A DNA stretch of 37,879 nucleotides from an uncultured Alkalilimnicola sp. (GTDB lineage: Bacteria; Pseudomonadota; Gammaproteobacteria; Nitrococcales; AK92): contig CALGAN010000067.1 in assembly GCA_937951875.1 (NCBI GenBank), forward strand, positions 1-37,879, read 5' to 3'. The notes under the pieces are model-generated. The model saw nothing but the letters and a program-made list of their open reading frames with translations. It was not told the DNA's origin and searched no databases. Shown here one piece after another: positions 15,276 through 22,864 of this stretch (its first letter is position 1; every line of letters starts with the position of its first letter). The position numbers and the translations under genes were made by a program.

Positions 15276-16532
15276 ATGACCAACAAGCCCGTCATCAAAC
15301 GGCTGGCCGTGTCCGCGCTCGCCGCTGCTGCGTCGCTGATGGCTGTCGGCGCGCAGGCTCAAGACACCATCAAGATCGCCTACATCGAACCGCTGTCCGG
15401 TCCGTTCGCCAACGTCGGCGACGCCGGTCTGAAGCATTTCCGCTACATGGCCGATCGCATCAACGCCAGCGGCGGGGTGCTCGGCAAGAAGATCGAAATC
15501 GTGCCCTTCGACAACAAGGGCAGCCCGCAGGAATCGCTGGTGGTGCTGCGCCAGGTGATCGACCAGGGCATCAACTACATCACCCAGGGTAACGGCTCGC
15601 ACGTGGCGCACGCCCTGGTGGATGCCGTCGACAAGCACAACAGCCGCAACCGCGACAACCGCGTGCTGTATCTCAACTACGCGGCGGTCGATCCCGAGCT
15701 GACCAATAACAAGTGCAGCTTCTGGCACTTCCGCTTCGACGCCAACGCCGAGATGAAGCTCGCTGCCATCACCGACTACATGGTGCAGCAGGAGAACATC
15801 AAGAACGTCTACCTGATCAACATGGACTACGCCCATGGCCATCAGGTGTCGAGCATCACCAAGCGGATGCTGGCCGAGAAGAAGCCGGACATTAAGATCG
15901 CCGGCGACGTGTTCCACCCGATCGGCAAGGTCAAGGACTTCTCGCCGTACGTCATGCAGATCAAGGCCTCGGGCGCCGAGACCGTGGTCACCGGCAACTG
16001 GGGCAACGACCTGTCGCTGCTGGTCAAGGCCGGCTCCGACGCGGGTCTGAAAGTGGCCTACCACAGCTTCTACGCCGGCGGCCTGGGCACGCCGAGCGCG
16101 ATCGGCGCGGCCGGTGAGGGCCTGGTGCACCAGATCACCGAGTGGCACCTCGACCTGCCGACCGAGAAGAACCTGCCGGAGATGGAGGACTTCGCCCAGG
16201 TCTACGCGCAGAAGTACGACAAGCTGGGCTGGTACTACGGCCGGATCAAGACCCAGATGGAGATGCTGGTGGAGGCCATGAAGAAGGCCAATTCCACCGA
16301 TCCGCTCAAGGTCGCTCTGGCCCTGGAGAGCATGGAGTACCAGACGCCGTTCGGCCCGGCGATCATGCGCAAGGATGACCACCAGCTGTTGCAGACGCTG
16401 TTCATTTCCAAGTTCACCAAGGACGCGAAGCACGACGTCGAGAACACCGGCTTGGGTTTCGTGACCGTGGCCGAGATCCCCGCAGAAAAGACGGCGCTAC
16501 CCACCACCTGCAACATGAAACGGCCGCAATAG
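15276..16532 (+). CDS. Branched-chain amino acid-type ABC transporter, periplasmic substrate-binding protein
   Basis: 418 residues. A clear signal peptide (basic MTNKPVIKRL, hydrophobic core, AQA cut before Gln29), then the type I periplasmic binding fold of the LivK/UrtA group. IKIAYIEPLSGPFANVGDAG is the N-terminal strand and ligand loop; NVYLINMDYAHGHQ and VVTGNWGNDL are the inter-lobe segments. The ligand in this superfamily may be an amino acid, urea, amide or aromatic/aliphatic carboxylate. The acyl-CoA ligases nearby make a carboxylate as likely as an amino acid here (inference). It is the first gene of the importer operon, with AGGAGGAG before the ATG. I reject the in-frame start 30 codons upstream, which reads through the leader hairpins. 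Confidence 0.92.
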   Translation: MTNKPVIKRLAVSALAAAASLMAVGAQAQDTIKIAYIEPLSGPFANVGDAGLKHFRYMADRINASGGVLGKKIEIVPFDNKGSPQESLVVLRQVIDQGINYITQGNGSHVAHALVDAVDKHNSRNRDNRVLYLNYAAVDPELTNNKCSFWHFRFDANAEMKLAAITDYMVQQENIKNVYLINMDYAHGHQVSSITKRMLAEKKPDIKIAGDVFHPIGKVKDFSPYVMQIKASGAETVVTGNWGNDLSLLVKAGSDAGLKVAYHSFYAGGLGTPSAIGAAGEGLVHQITEWHLDLPTEKNLPEMEDFAQVYAQKYDKLGWYYGRIKTQMEMLVEAMKKANSTDPLKVALALESMEYQTPFGPAIMRKDDHQLLQTLFISKFTKDAKHDVENTGLGFVTVAEIPAEKTALPTTCNMKRPQ

Positions 16533-16663
16533 CGCGCCGTTGAGCGAGACGACACCGCCCGCGGAACCGGTTGCGGCTTACGGATAACGCGCCGACGCCG
16601 GACCCCGGGCGGGGTCGGTTGACTGGCCTTTGTGGTTTAGGCCTTGCGGGGAGCGCATTTCGC

Positions 16664-17614
16664 ATGCTCGAACTTATTACATTTTCAATAATAAACGGCG
16701 TCCTGTACGGCATGCTGTTGTTCATGCTGTCCAGCGGATTGACGCTTATTTTCAGCATGATGGGCGTGCTCAATTTCGCGCACGCCAGCTTCTATATGCT
16801 GGGGGCGTATTTCGCTTACCAGATCAGTACCTTTATCGGCTTCTGGCCGGCTCTATTCCTGGCGCCGCTCGGGGTGGCGGTGCTCGGCGCGCTGGTCGAG
16901 CGTTACGGCCTGAGGCACGTGCACAAGCACGGCCACGTGGCCGAGCTGCTGTTCACCTTCGGTCTGGTGTACGTGATCGAAGAGCTGGTGCACATGATCT
17001 GGGGGCGTATGCCGGTGGATTACCGGATACCCGACGCCCTCAATTTCACGTTGTTCACCTTGTTCAACACCAGCTTCCCGGCCTACCGCGGCTTCATGCT
17101 GTTGGTGGCGCTGGTGATGTTCGCCAGCATCTATCTGATCCTGCGCAAGACCCGCATCGGCATGATCGTGCAGGCCTCGCTGTCCTATCCGGAAATGGTG
17201 GGCGCGCTGGGCCATAACGTGCCGCGGGTGTTCATGGGCGTGTTCGCCTTCGGTACCGGCCTGGCCGGTCTGGCGGGCGTGATCGCCGGCAATTACTTCA
17301 TCACCGAGCCGGGCATGGCCTGGGCGATGGGCCCGATCGTGTTCGTGGTGGTGGTGTTCGGCGGACTCGGTTCGCTGCCGGGCGCGCTGATCGGCTCGCT
17401 GATCATCGGCATCGTGCAGACCGTCTCGGTGGCGATGCCGTACTCCCTGGCCGATGCCTTGCGCGCCTTCGGCGTCGAGCTGACCCGCGAGGCAGCCCTG
17501 GCCGACCTGTGGTTCCTCGAACTCTCGCGGGTTGCGCCCATCCTGCCGTATCTGCTGCTGGTGCTGATGCTGATCTTCCGGCCGCGTGGACTGATGGGGA
17601 CTCGTGAATCATGA
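16664..17614 (+). CDS. livH: ABC importer permease, LivH type
   Basis: 316 residues, about eight membrane helices. LITFSIINGVLYGMLLFMLS and SGLTLIFSMMGVLNFAHASF are the standard LivH opening. EPGMAWAMGPIVFVVVVFGG and LGSLPGALIGSL are the cytoplasmic EAA-like loop region that docks the ATPases. The chosen ATG follows GGGGAG; an upstream in-frame ATG would add 31 unrelated residues. The symbol marks the family; the substrate is not shown by sequence. Its stop overlaps the LivM start by four bases (ATGA), implying translational coupling. A gap of 131 bases after the binding protein gene, with no strong terminator, allows unequal expression. Confidence 0.92.
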   Translation: MLELITFSIINGVLYGMLLFMLSSGLTLIFSMMGVLNFAHASFYMLGAYFAYQISTFIGFWPALFLAPLGVAVLGALVERYGLRHVHKHGHVAELLFTFGLVYVIEELVHMIWGRMPVDYRIPDALNFTLFTLFNTSFPAYRGFMLLVALVMFASIYLILRKTRIGMIVQASLSYPEMVGALGHNVPRVFMGVFAFGTGLAGLAGVIAGNYFITEPGMAWAMGPIVFVVVVFGGLGSLPGALIGSLIIGIVQTVSVAMPYSLADALRAFGVELTREAALADLWFLELSRVAPILPYLLLVLMLIFRPRGLMGTRES

Positions 17615-18912
17615 AACAGCAGTTCGTCAACAATGCGGCCTCGAGCGTGCCGCGAGTTCGCTTCGGTTCTTGGGGCGGCTATCTGCCTTGGATCATTGCC
17701 ATCATCGTGGTGGCGGTCCTGCCGCTGATTCTCAAGTCCAGCCATTCGGTGTCGATGCTCAGCCAGATGGGCATCGCCATCGTGTTCGCGCTGTCCTACA
17801 ACATGCTGCTCGGCCAAGGCGGCATGCTGTCGTTCGGTCATGCGGTGTACTTCGGCCTGGGCGGTTTCTTCGCCATCCATGCCTTGAACATGGTCGGCGA
17901 CGGGAGGCTGAGCATTCCGCTGGAGCTGATCCCGCTGGTCGGCGCGCTGGGCGGCCTGCTGTTCGCCATTCCGTTCGGCTGGGTTTCCACCAAGCGCTCC
18001 GGCACCAGCTTCGCCATGATCTCGCTCGGCCTGGGCGAGCTGGTGGCGGCCAGTTCGCTGATGTTCACCGGCTTCTTCGGTGGTGAGGGCGGTATCTCGG
18101 GTAACCGGGTCACCGACATCACGCTGTTGCCCTACAGCTACGGTCCGGCGATCGAGGTGTACTACCTGATCGCGGCCTGGGCGGTGATCAGCGCGGCGCT
18201 GATGTATCTGCTCACGCAGACGCCGCTCGGGCGGATGGCCAACGCGGTACGCGACAACCCGGAGCGGGCCGAGTTCGTCGGCTATAACCCGCGGCTGGTG
18301 CGCTTCTTCCAGTTCTCGCTGGCGGGCCTGTTCGCCGGCGTGGCCGGCGGCTTGTACGCCATCAGCTATGAGCTGCTGACCGCCGAGAACCTGGGCGCGG
18401 TCGCTTCCGGCACGGTGCTGCTCGCTACCTTCATCGGCGGCGTCGGCTACTTCTTCGGGCCGATCCTGGGCGCGATGCTGATCACCTATCTGCAGACCAC
18501 CCTCAGCACCTTCAGCGAGGCGTGGATCCTGTATTTCGGTCTGATCTTCGTGTTCATCGTCATGTTCGCCCCGCAAGGGCTGGCCGGCATCATCATGTTG
18601 CACCGGCCGGCCTGGAAGGCCGGCCTCATGTCGCGCCTGCTGCCGTCGTACGCGCTGGCGGTAATCCCCGTGCTGCTGTTCCTGGGCGGCGTGGTCGCGC
18701 TGATCGAGATGGGCTACCACTTCCGCACTAACTACGATCCCAGCGAGCCGATGGGGTTGTTCGGCATGAAGGTGGTGGTCACGCAGGTCATGCCTTGGAT
18801 CGTGGCGGTAGCGGTGACCCTGGTCGGCGCCGTGCTCTGTCGCCTGAGCTTCCGTCGCATTAACGCGGCCTGGGCCGATGTCGATGCGATTCTCGCGGGG
18901 GAAAAACGATGA
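17611..18912 (+). CDS. livM: ABC importer permease, LivM type, with C-terminal membrane extension
   Basis: 433 residues. The core (to about residue 330) shows QMGIAIVFALSYNMLLGQGG, SFGHAVYFGLGGFFAIHALN, the Gly-rich GEGGISGNRVTD and the docking segment around ASGTVLLATFIGGVGYFFGP, all standard LivM. Beyond it lie about 100 further residues with two extra hydrophobic stretches (YALAVIPVLLFLGGVVALIE and MPWIVAVAVTLVGAVLC) and a charged tail. Many LivM proteins of 310-340 residues lack this. It overlaps LivH and LivG by four bases at each end, so the permeases and the first ATPase are translationally coupled. The binding partner of the extension is unknown. Confidence 0.92.
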   Translation: MKQQFVNNAASSVPRVRFGSWGGYLPWIIAIIVVAVLPLILKSSHSVSMLSQMGIAIVFALSYNMLLGQGGMLSFGHAVYFGLGGFFAIHALNMVGDGRLSIPLELIPLVGALGGLLFAIPFGWVSTKRSGTSFAMISLGLGELVAASSLMFTGFFGGEGGISGNRVTDITLLPYSYGPAIEVYYLIAAWAVISAALMYLLTQTPLGRMANAVRDNPERAEFVGYNPRLVRFFQFSLAGLFAGVAGGLYAISYELLTAENLGAVASGTVLLATFIGGVGYFFGPILGAMLITYLQTTLSTFSEAWILYFGLIFVFIVMFAPQGLAGIIMLHRPAWKAGLMSRLLPSYALAVIPVLLFLGGVVALIEMGYHFRTNYDPSEPMGLFGMKVVVTQVMPWIVAVAVTLVGAVLCRLSFRRINAAWADVDAILAGEKR

Positions 18913-19664
18913 CCGCTATTGCGCTGAAACTGACCGACGTCAACAAGAGCTTCGGCGCGGCCCACATCATCCGCGGGGTCAACCTGGAGATCCGCAAGGG
19001 TGAGCGCCACGCCATCATCGGCCCCAACGGGGCCGGCAAGTCGACGCTGTTCAACCTGATCAGCGGCCGCTTCGGCCTGAGCTCCGGGACCATCGAGCTG
19101 CACGGCAAGCCCATCAACGGCTTGCCGGCCTACGAGATCAACCGCCTGGGTCTGAGCCGCAGCTTCCAGGTCACCAACCTGTTCCATCGGATGACGGTGA
19201 TCGAGAACCTGCGTTGCGCCCTGCTGTGGTCGATGGGCTACCGCTACTCGTTCTGGCACCTGGTGCCGCGGCAGAAGCGGCTGAACGAGGAAGCCGAGCG
19301 GCTGCTGGAGAAGATCCGGCTCACCGCCCGGCGCGACGTGCCGGCCAGCCTGCTGTCCTACGCCGAGCAGCGGGCGCTGGAGATCGGCGCCACCATCGCC
19401 GGCGGCGCCGACGTGATCCTGCTCGACGAGCCCACCGCCGGCATGAGCGCCACCGAGACCGAACAGGCGGTGGAGCTCATCCGCGAGGTCACCGAGGACA
19501 AGACGCTGGTGATGGTCGAACACGACATGAGCGTGGTGTTCGGCCTGGCCGACCGGGTGTCGGTGCTGGTCTACGGTCAGATCCTCGCCACCGACACGCC
19601 CGAGGGCATTCGCAACAACCGGGCCGTGCAAGAGGCCTATCTCGGGACCACGGAGGCGGCGTGA
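18909..19664 (+). CDS. livG: ABC importer ATPase, LivG type
   Basis: 251 residues. Walker A GPNGAGKST with Lys44, the LivG-style signature LSYAEQRALEIG in place of LSGGQ, Walker B VILLDEPTAGM, and switch His in MVEHDMSVVF. It powers the importer together with LivF, the two forming a heterodimeric motor under the LivH/LivM pore. It overlaps the LivM stop by four bases and its stop overlaps the LivF start. All catalytic motifs are intact, in contrast to LivF. Confidence 0.95.
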   Translation: MTAIALKLTDVNKSFGAAHIIRGVNLEIRKGERHAIIGPNGAGKSTLFNLISGRFGLSSGTIELHGKPINGLPAYEINRLGLSRSFQVTNLFHRMTVIENLRCALLWSMGYRYSFWHLVPRQKRLNEEAERLLEKIRLTARRDVPASLLSYAEQRALEIGATIAGGADVILLDEPTAGMSATETEQAVELIREVTEDKTLVMVEHDMSVVFGLADRVSVLVYGQILATDTPEGIRNNRAVQEAYLGTTEAA

Positions 19665-20359
19665 TGCTGGAAGTACAGAACCTGCATGCCTACTACGGCA
19701 AGAGCCACATCCTGCAGGGCGTGGACATGTACGTCCGCGAGGGCGAGATCGTCAGCCTCCTGGGCCGCAACGGCGTGGGCCGCTCGACCACCTGCAAGGC
19801 CATCATGGGTCTGGTGCCGCCGCACGGCACGGTGCGTTATAAGGGCCAGGACATCGCTGGCTTGCCGCCCTACAAGATCGCCCACCTCGGGCTCGGTTAC
19901 GTGCCCGAGGACCGGCAGATCTTCCCCGGCCTGACCGTGCGCCAGAACCTGGAGCTCGGTCAGAAGCGCAAGGGCGTGAGCGGGCGCTGGACCATCGAGG
20001 ACGCCTACCAGCTGTTCCCGCGCCTGCGGGAGCGGGCCGACACCCCGGCCGAGGTGCTGTCCGGCGGCGAGCAGCAGATGCTCACCATGTGCCGCACCCT
20101 GATGGGCGACCCGGATCTGATCATGATCGACGAGCCCACCGAAGGCGTGGCGCCGAAGATCGTCGAGCAGATGGGCGCGTTCTTCCAGGAGGTGGCCCAG
20201 CGCGGCGTGTCGATCCTGCTCATCGAGCAGAAGCTGGCGATCGCGCTGCGGATCTCGCAGCGCGTGTACGTCATGGGCCATGGCCGGATCGTGTTCGAGG
20301 GCACGCCCGAGGACCTGCAGAGCAACGAAACGGTCCGCAAGGAGTGGCTCGAGGTCTAG
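19664..20359 (+). CDS. livF: ABC importer ATPase, LivF type, with Arg in the Walker A Lys position
   Basis: 231 residues. Signature LSGGEQQML, Walker B LIMIDEP followed by TEGVAPK, and the switch region ILLIEQKLAIAL (Gln in place of the usual switch His, as is standard for LivF). Walker A reads GRNGVGRST: the invariant Lys is Arg40 (codon CGC at 19781-19783). I recall related LivF-like proteins with the same GR, so it may be a lineage trait and not damage. The start is the ATG overlapping the LivG stop as TGATG; a GTG one codon earlier is possible. A hairpin follows the stop. The odd Walker A suggests the LivF site is the weaker ATPase site of the LivG/LivF pair (inference). Confidence 0.93.
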   Translation: MLEVQNLHAYYGKSHILQGVDMYVREGEIVSLLGRNGVGRSTTCKAIMGLVPPHGTVRYKGQDIAGLPPYKIAHLGLGYVPEDRQIFPGLTVRQNLELGQKRKGVSGRWTIEDAYQLFPRLRERADTPAEVLSGGEQQMLTMCRTLMGDPDLIMIDEPTEGVAPKIVEQMGAFFQEVAQRGVSILLIEQKLAIALRISQRVYVMGHGRIVFEGTPEDLQSNETVRKEWLEV

Positions 20360-20368
20360 CCATCCATC

Positions 20369-20394
20369 CCGGCCGGCGCCGCGGCGCCGGCCGG
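20369..20394 (+). terminator. Perfect hairpin between livF and the acetoacetyl-CoA synthetase gene
   Basis: CCGGCCGGCGC pairs with GCGCCGGCCGG around CGCG, starting ten bases past the livF stop. No T-run follows, so partial termination or 3'-end protection is likelier than a full stop; aacS lies about 100 bases further on. Confidence 0.5.
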
Positions 20395-20497
20395 TTCACC
20401 GAAAAATAACCATCAAGCGTTACCCGCGTGGGGCGGCACGTTCGCTCCCGGCGATCCAGGCCGTTCGCTGCGCGGGGCCAGGAGAGAGCCGAACGAG

Positions 20498-22477
20498 ATG
20501 AACGCTGAACCCAATGTCTTGTGGACTCCCAATCCGGAGCGCATCGCCAACAGCCGCATCCGGCACTACATGGATTGGTTGGAGCGGGAGAAGGGTCTGC
20601 GCTTCGACCATTACAACGCGCTGTGGCAGTGGTCGGTGGACCGCCTCGAGGACTTCTGGGAGTCGATCTGGCAGTACTTCGACATCCGTCACTCCGCGCC
20701 CTACCAGCGGGTGCTGGACGGCTACCGGATGCCCGGCGCCAAATGGTTCGAGGGCAGCCGGCTCAATCTGGCGGAGCAGATGTTCCGCTTCCACCAGGAC
20801 CAGCCGGACCGTCCAGCGATCATCGCCCGCTCCGAAGTGCGGCCGCTGACCACCCTGAGCTGGGGCGAGCTGCGCCGGCAGGTGGCGTCGTTCGCGCACG
20901 CGCTGCGGTCGATGGGGGTGGGGCCGGGCGACCGAGTGGTGGCCTATCTGCCCAACATTCCCGAGACCGTCGTGGCGTTCTTCGCCTGCGCCAGCATCGG
21001 CGCGATTTGGTCGAGCTGCTCGCCCGACATGGGCAGCCGCAGCGTGCTCGACCGCTTCCGCCAGATCGACCCGAAGGTGATGCTGGCGGTCGACGGCTAC
21101 CGCTACGGCGGCAAGGACTTCGACCGGCGTGAGGTGGTGGAGGGCATTCGCCAGGCGCTGCCGACCCTGGAACACCTGGTGCTGCTGCCGTACCTCGATC
21201 CGCAAGCCACGCTGCCCGGCGCGCGGCGCTGGGACGAGATGCTCGGCCATGAGGCCGAGATGCGCTTCGAGCAGGTGCCGTTCGACCATCCGCTGTGGGT
21301 GGTGTACTCCTCCGGCACCACCGGTCTGCCCAAGCCCATTGTCCACGGCCACGGCGGCGCGCTGCTGGAGTCGGTCAAGAACAACGCGCTGCATCTGGAC
21401 CTGGGGCCGGACGACCATTTCATGTGGTTCACCACCACCGGCTGGATCATGTGGAACGGCCAGATCGGCGGCCTGCTGGTCGGCGCCACCATCTGCCTGT
21501 ACGACGGCAACCCTGGCTATCCGGATCTCGGCACGCTCTGGCGTTTCGCCGAGGAGAGCGGCATCACCGTGTTCGGCGCCGGCGCCGCCTATTACGGCAA
21601 CTGCAAGAAGGCCGAGATCGAGCCGGCCAAGATCGCCGACGTCAGCCGCATCCGCACGGTCGGTTCGACCGGCTCGCCGCTGGCGGAGGAGAGCTACGTC
21701 TGGATCCAGCAGCAGCTCGGCGACGTGCTGATCGCCTGCATCAGCGGCGGCACCGACGTGGCCGCCAACTTCGTCTGCTCCTGCCCGCTGCTGCCGGTGA
21801 TCGCCGGCGAGATGCAGTGCCGGGCGCTGGGCGTGGCGGTGTACGCGTTCGACGAGGAAGGGCGGCCGCTGGAGGACGAGGTTGGCGAGCTGGTGGTGAC
21901 CAAACCGATGCCGTCGATGCCGCTGTACTTCTGGAACGACCACGACGGCAAGCGCTACCGCGAGAGCTACTTCGAGATGTATCCGGGGCTGTGGCGCCAC
22001 GGCGACTGGCTGCGCATCACCCCGCGCGGCGGCGCGATCATCTACGGCCGCTCCGACACCACCATCAACCGCCACGGCGTGCGCATGGGCACCAGCGAGA
22101 TCTACCGGGTGGTGGAGGAGTTCCCCGAGGTGCTCGACAGCCTGGTGGTGGACCTGGAGTTCCTGGGGCGGGAGTCGTACATGCCGCTGTTCGTGGTGCT
22201 GCGCGAGGGCGTGACGCTGGATCAGGGGCTGATCGACCGCATCTGCGACGCTATTCGCAAGAACCTCTCGGCCCGCCACGTGCCGAACGAGGTGATCGCG
22301 GTGCCGGACATCCCGCGCACCCTCACCGGCAAGAAGATGGAGCTGCCGGTGAAGAAGCTGCTGCTGGGCATGTCGCTGGAGAAGGTCGCCAACCCCGACG
22401 CCATGGCCAATCCGGCGAGCCTCGACTTCTTCATCGAGTTCGCCCGCCAGCGCGAGGCCGCGACCGCGGCCGGCTGA
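20498..22477 (+). CDS. aacS: Acetoacetyl-CoA synthetase (acetoacetate-CoA ligase)
   Basis: 659 residues, close to the usual ~650 of AacS. ANL-superfamily ATP motif YSSGTTGLPKPIVHGHGG (about 270-287); the TGW/GG substrate region FTTTGWIMWNGQIGG; adenylate motif YGRSDTTINRHGVRMGTSEIY; and C-terminal catalytic Lys612 in PRTLTGKKMELP. The N-terminal ~100 residues (WTPNPERI, SIWQYFDI, WFEGSRLNLAEQM) are those of acetyl/acetoacetyl-CoA synthetases. It activates acetoacetate (or a related short-chain acid) to its CoA ester in the cytoplasm. CAGGAGAGAG lies before the ATG. It runs in the same direction as the importer, separated by a hairpin. Confidence 0.92.
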   Translation: MNAEPNVLWTPNPERIANSRIRHYMDWLEREKGLRFDHYNALWQWSVDRLEDFWESIWQYFDIRHSAPYQRVLDGYRMPGAKWFEGSRLNLAEQMFRFHQDQPDRPAIIARSEVRPLTTLSWGELRRQVASFAHALRSMGVGPGDRVVAYLPNIPETVVAFFACASIGAIWSSCSPDMGSRSVLDRFRQIDPKVMLAVDGYRYGGKDFDRREVVEGIRQALPTLEHLVLLPYLDPQATLPGARRWDEMLGHEAEMRFEQVPFDHPLWVVYSSGTTGLPKPIVHGHGGALLESVKNNALHLDLGPDDHFMWFTTTGWIMWNGQIGGLLVGATICLYDGNPGYPDLGTLWRFAEESGITVFGAGAAYYGNCKKAEIEPAKIADVSRIRTVGSTGSPLAEESYVWIQQQLGDVLIACISGGTDVAANFVCSCPLLPVIAGEMQCRALGVAVYAFDEEGRPLEDEVGELVVTKPMPSMPLYFWNDHDGKRYRESYFEMYPGLWRHGDWLRITPRGGAIIYGRSDTTINRHGVRMGTSEIYRVVEEFPEVLDSLVVDLEFLGRESYMPLFVVLREGVTLDQGLIDRICDAIRKNLSARHVPNEVIAVPDIPRTLTGKKMELPVKKLLLGMSLEKVANPDAMANPASLDFFIEFARQREAATAAG

Positions 22478-22864
22478 GGCAGCACGGGTGCGCCGCCCGG
22501 CCGCGAATCCGGTCGCGAATGATAAGCGGCGCTTCGCGGTTCGTTTGTTCCCCTCTCCCCCGCGAGGGGAGAGGGGGGTAAAGAAGACGCCGGTGCCGCC
22601 TGACTTCGATACTTGGTCGGTTCCATAGGGCGCATTGCGTTTCCGGAACCGCTTGAGCGGACGCCCAGTAAGAACTGGATGCCCGCTTGCGCGGGCATGA
22701 CGACACCAGCCCGTACGCCTGGCTGCCCGTGCATGGGCATGACGACCGACAGCGCTGTCCGGGATGTGTGCGTACGCGGGCCTACGAGGGGGGACGGAAC
22801 TCAAGTCCGCGCTGCGATAAGGGCGGCGCAGCGCGCCGCCCCGTGCCGCCGCGGGAGGGCGGGT
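22478..22864. repeat. Convergent intergenic region with REP-like palindromes
   Basis: 387 bases between the ends of aacS and the oppositely oriented ligase, no gene. It holds an 11-bp hairpin CCCCTCTCCCC/GGGGAGAGGGG (22550-22576), a palindrome with arms ATGCCCGC/GCGGGCAT (22679-22698), and a shorter relative with TGCCC/GGGCA (22724-22739). The last two share GGGCATGACGAC, 42 bases apart (22693-22704 and 22735-22746). These resemble dispersed extragenic palindromes common in proteobacteria, whose spurious translations read like MPAQAGIQ. They may also end both converging transcripts. Confidence 0.65.
22550..22576. terminator. Hairpin between converging genes, likely bidirectional transcript end
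   Basis: A perfect 11-bp stem with a five-base loop, 73 bases past the aacS stop. No T-run. It belongs to the class of C-tract/G-tract extragenic palindromes. Confidence 0.45.

Noticed and set aside
22222..22740. Minus-strand frame containing MPAQAGIQ-like words
   Set aside because: Such words are the usual spurious translation of REP-like repeats; it does not begin near a ribosome-binding site.
20420..22804. A 794-codon open frame on the minus strand across aacS
   Set aside because: It is antisense to a clearly conserved enzyme, has a His/Arg/Ala-rich composition typical of G+C-rich shadow frames, and shows no domain.
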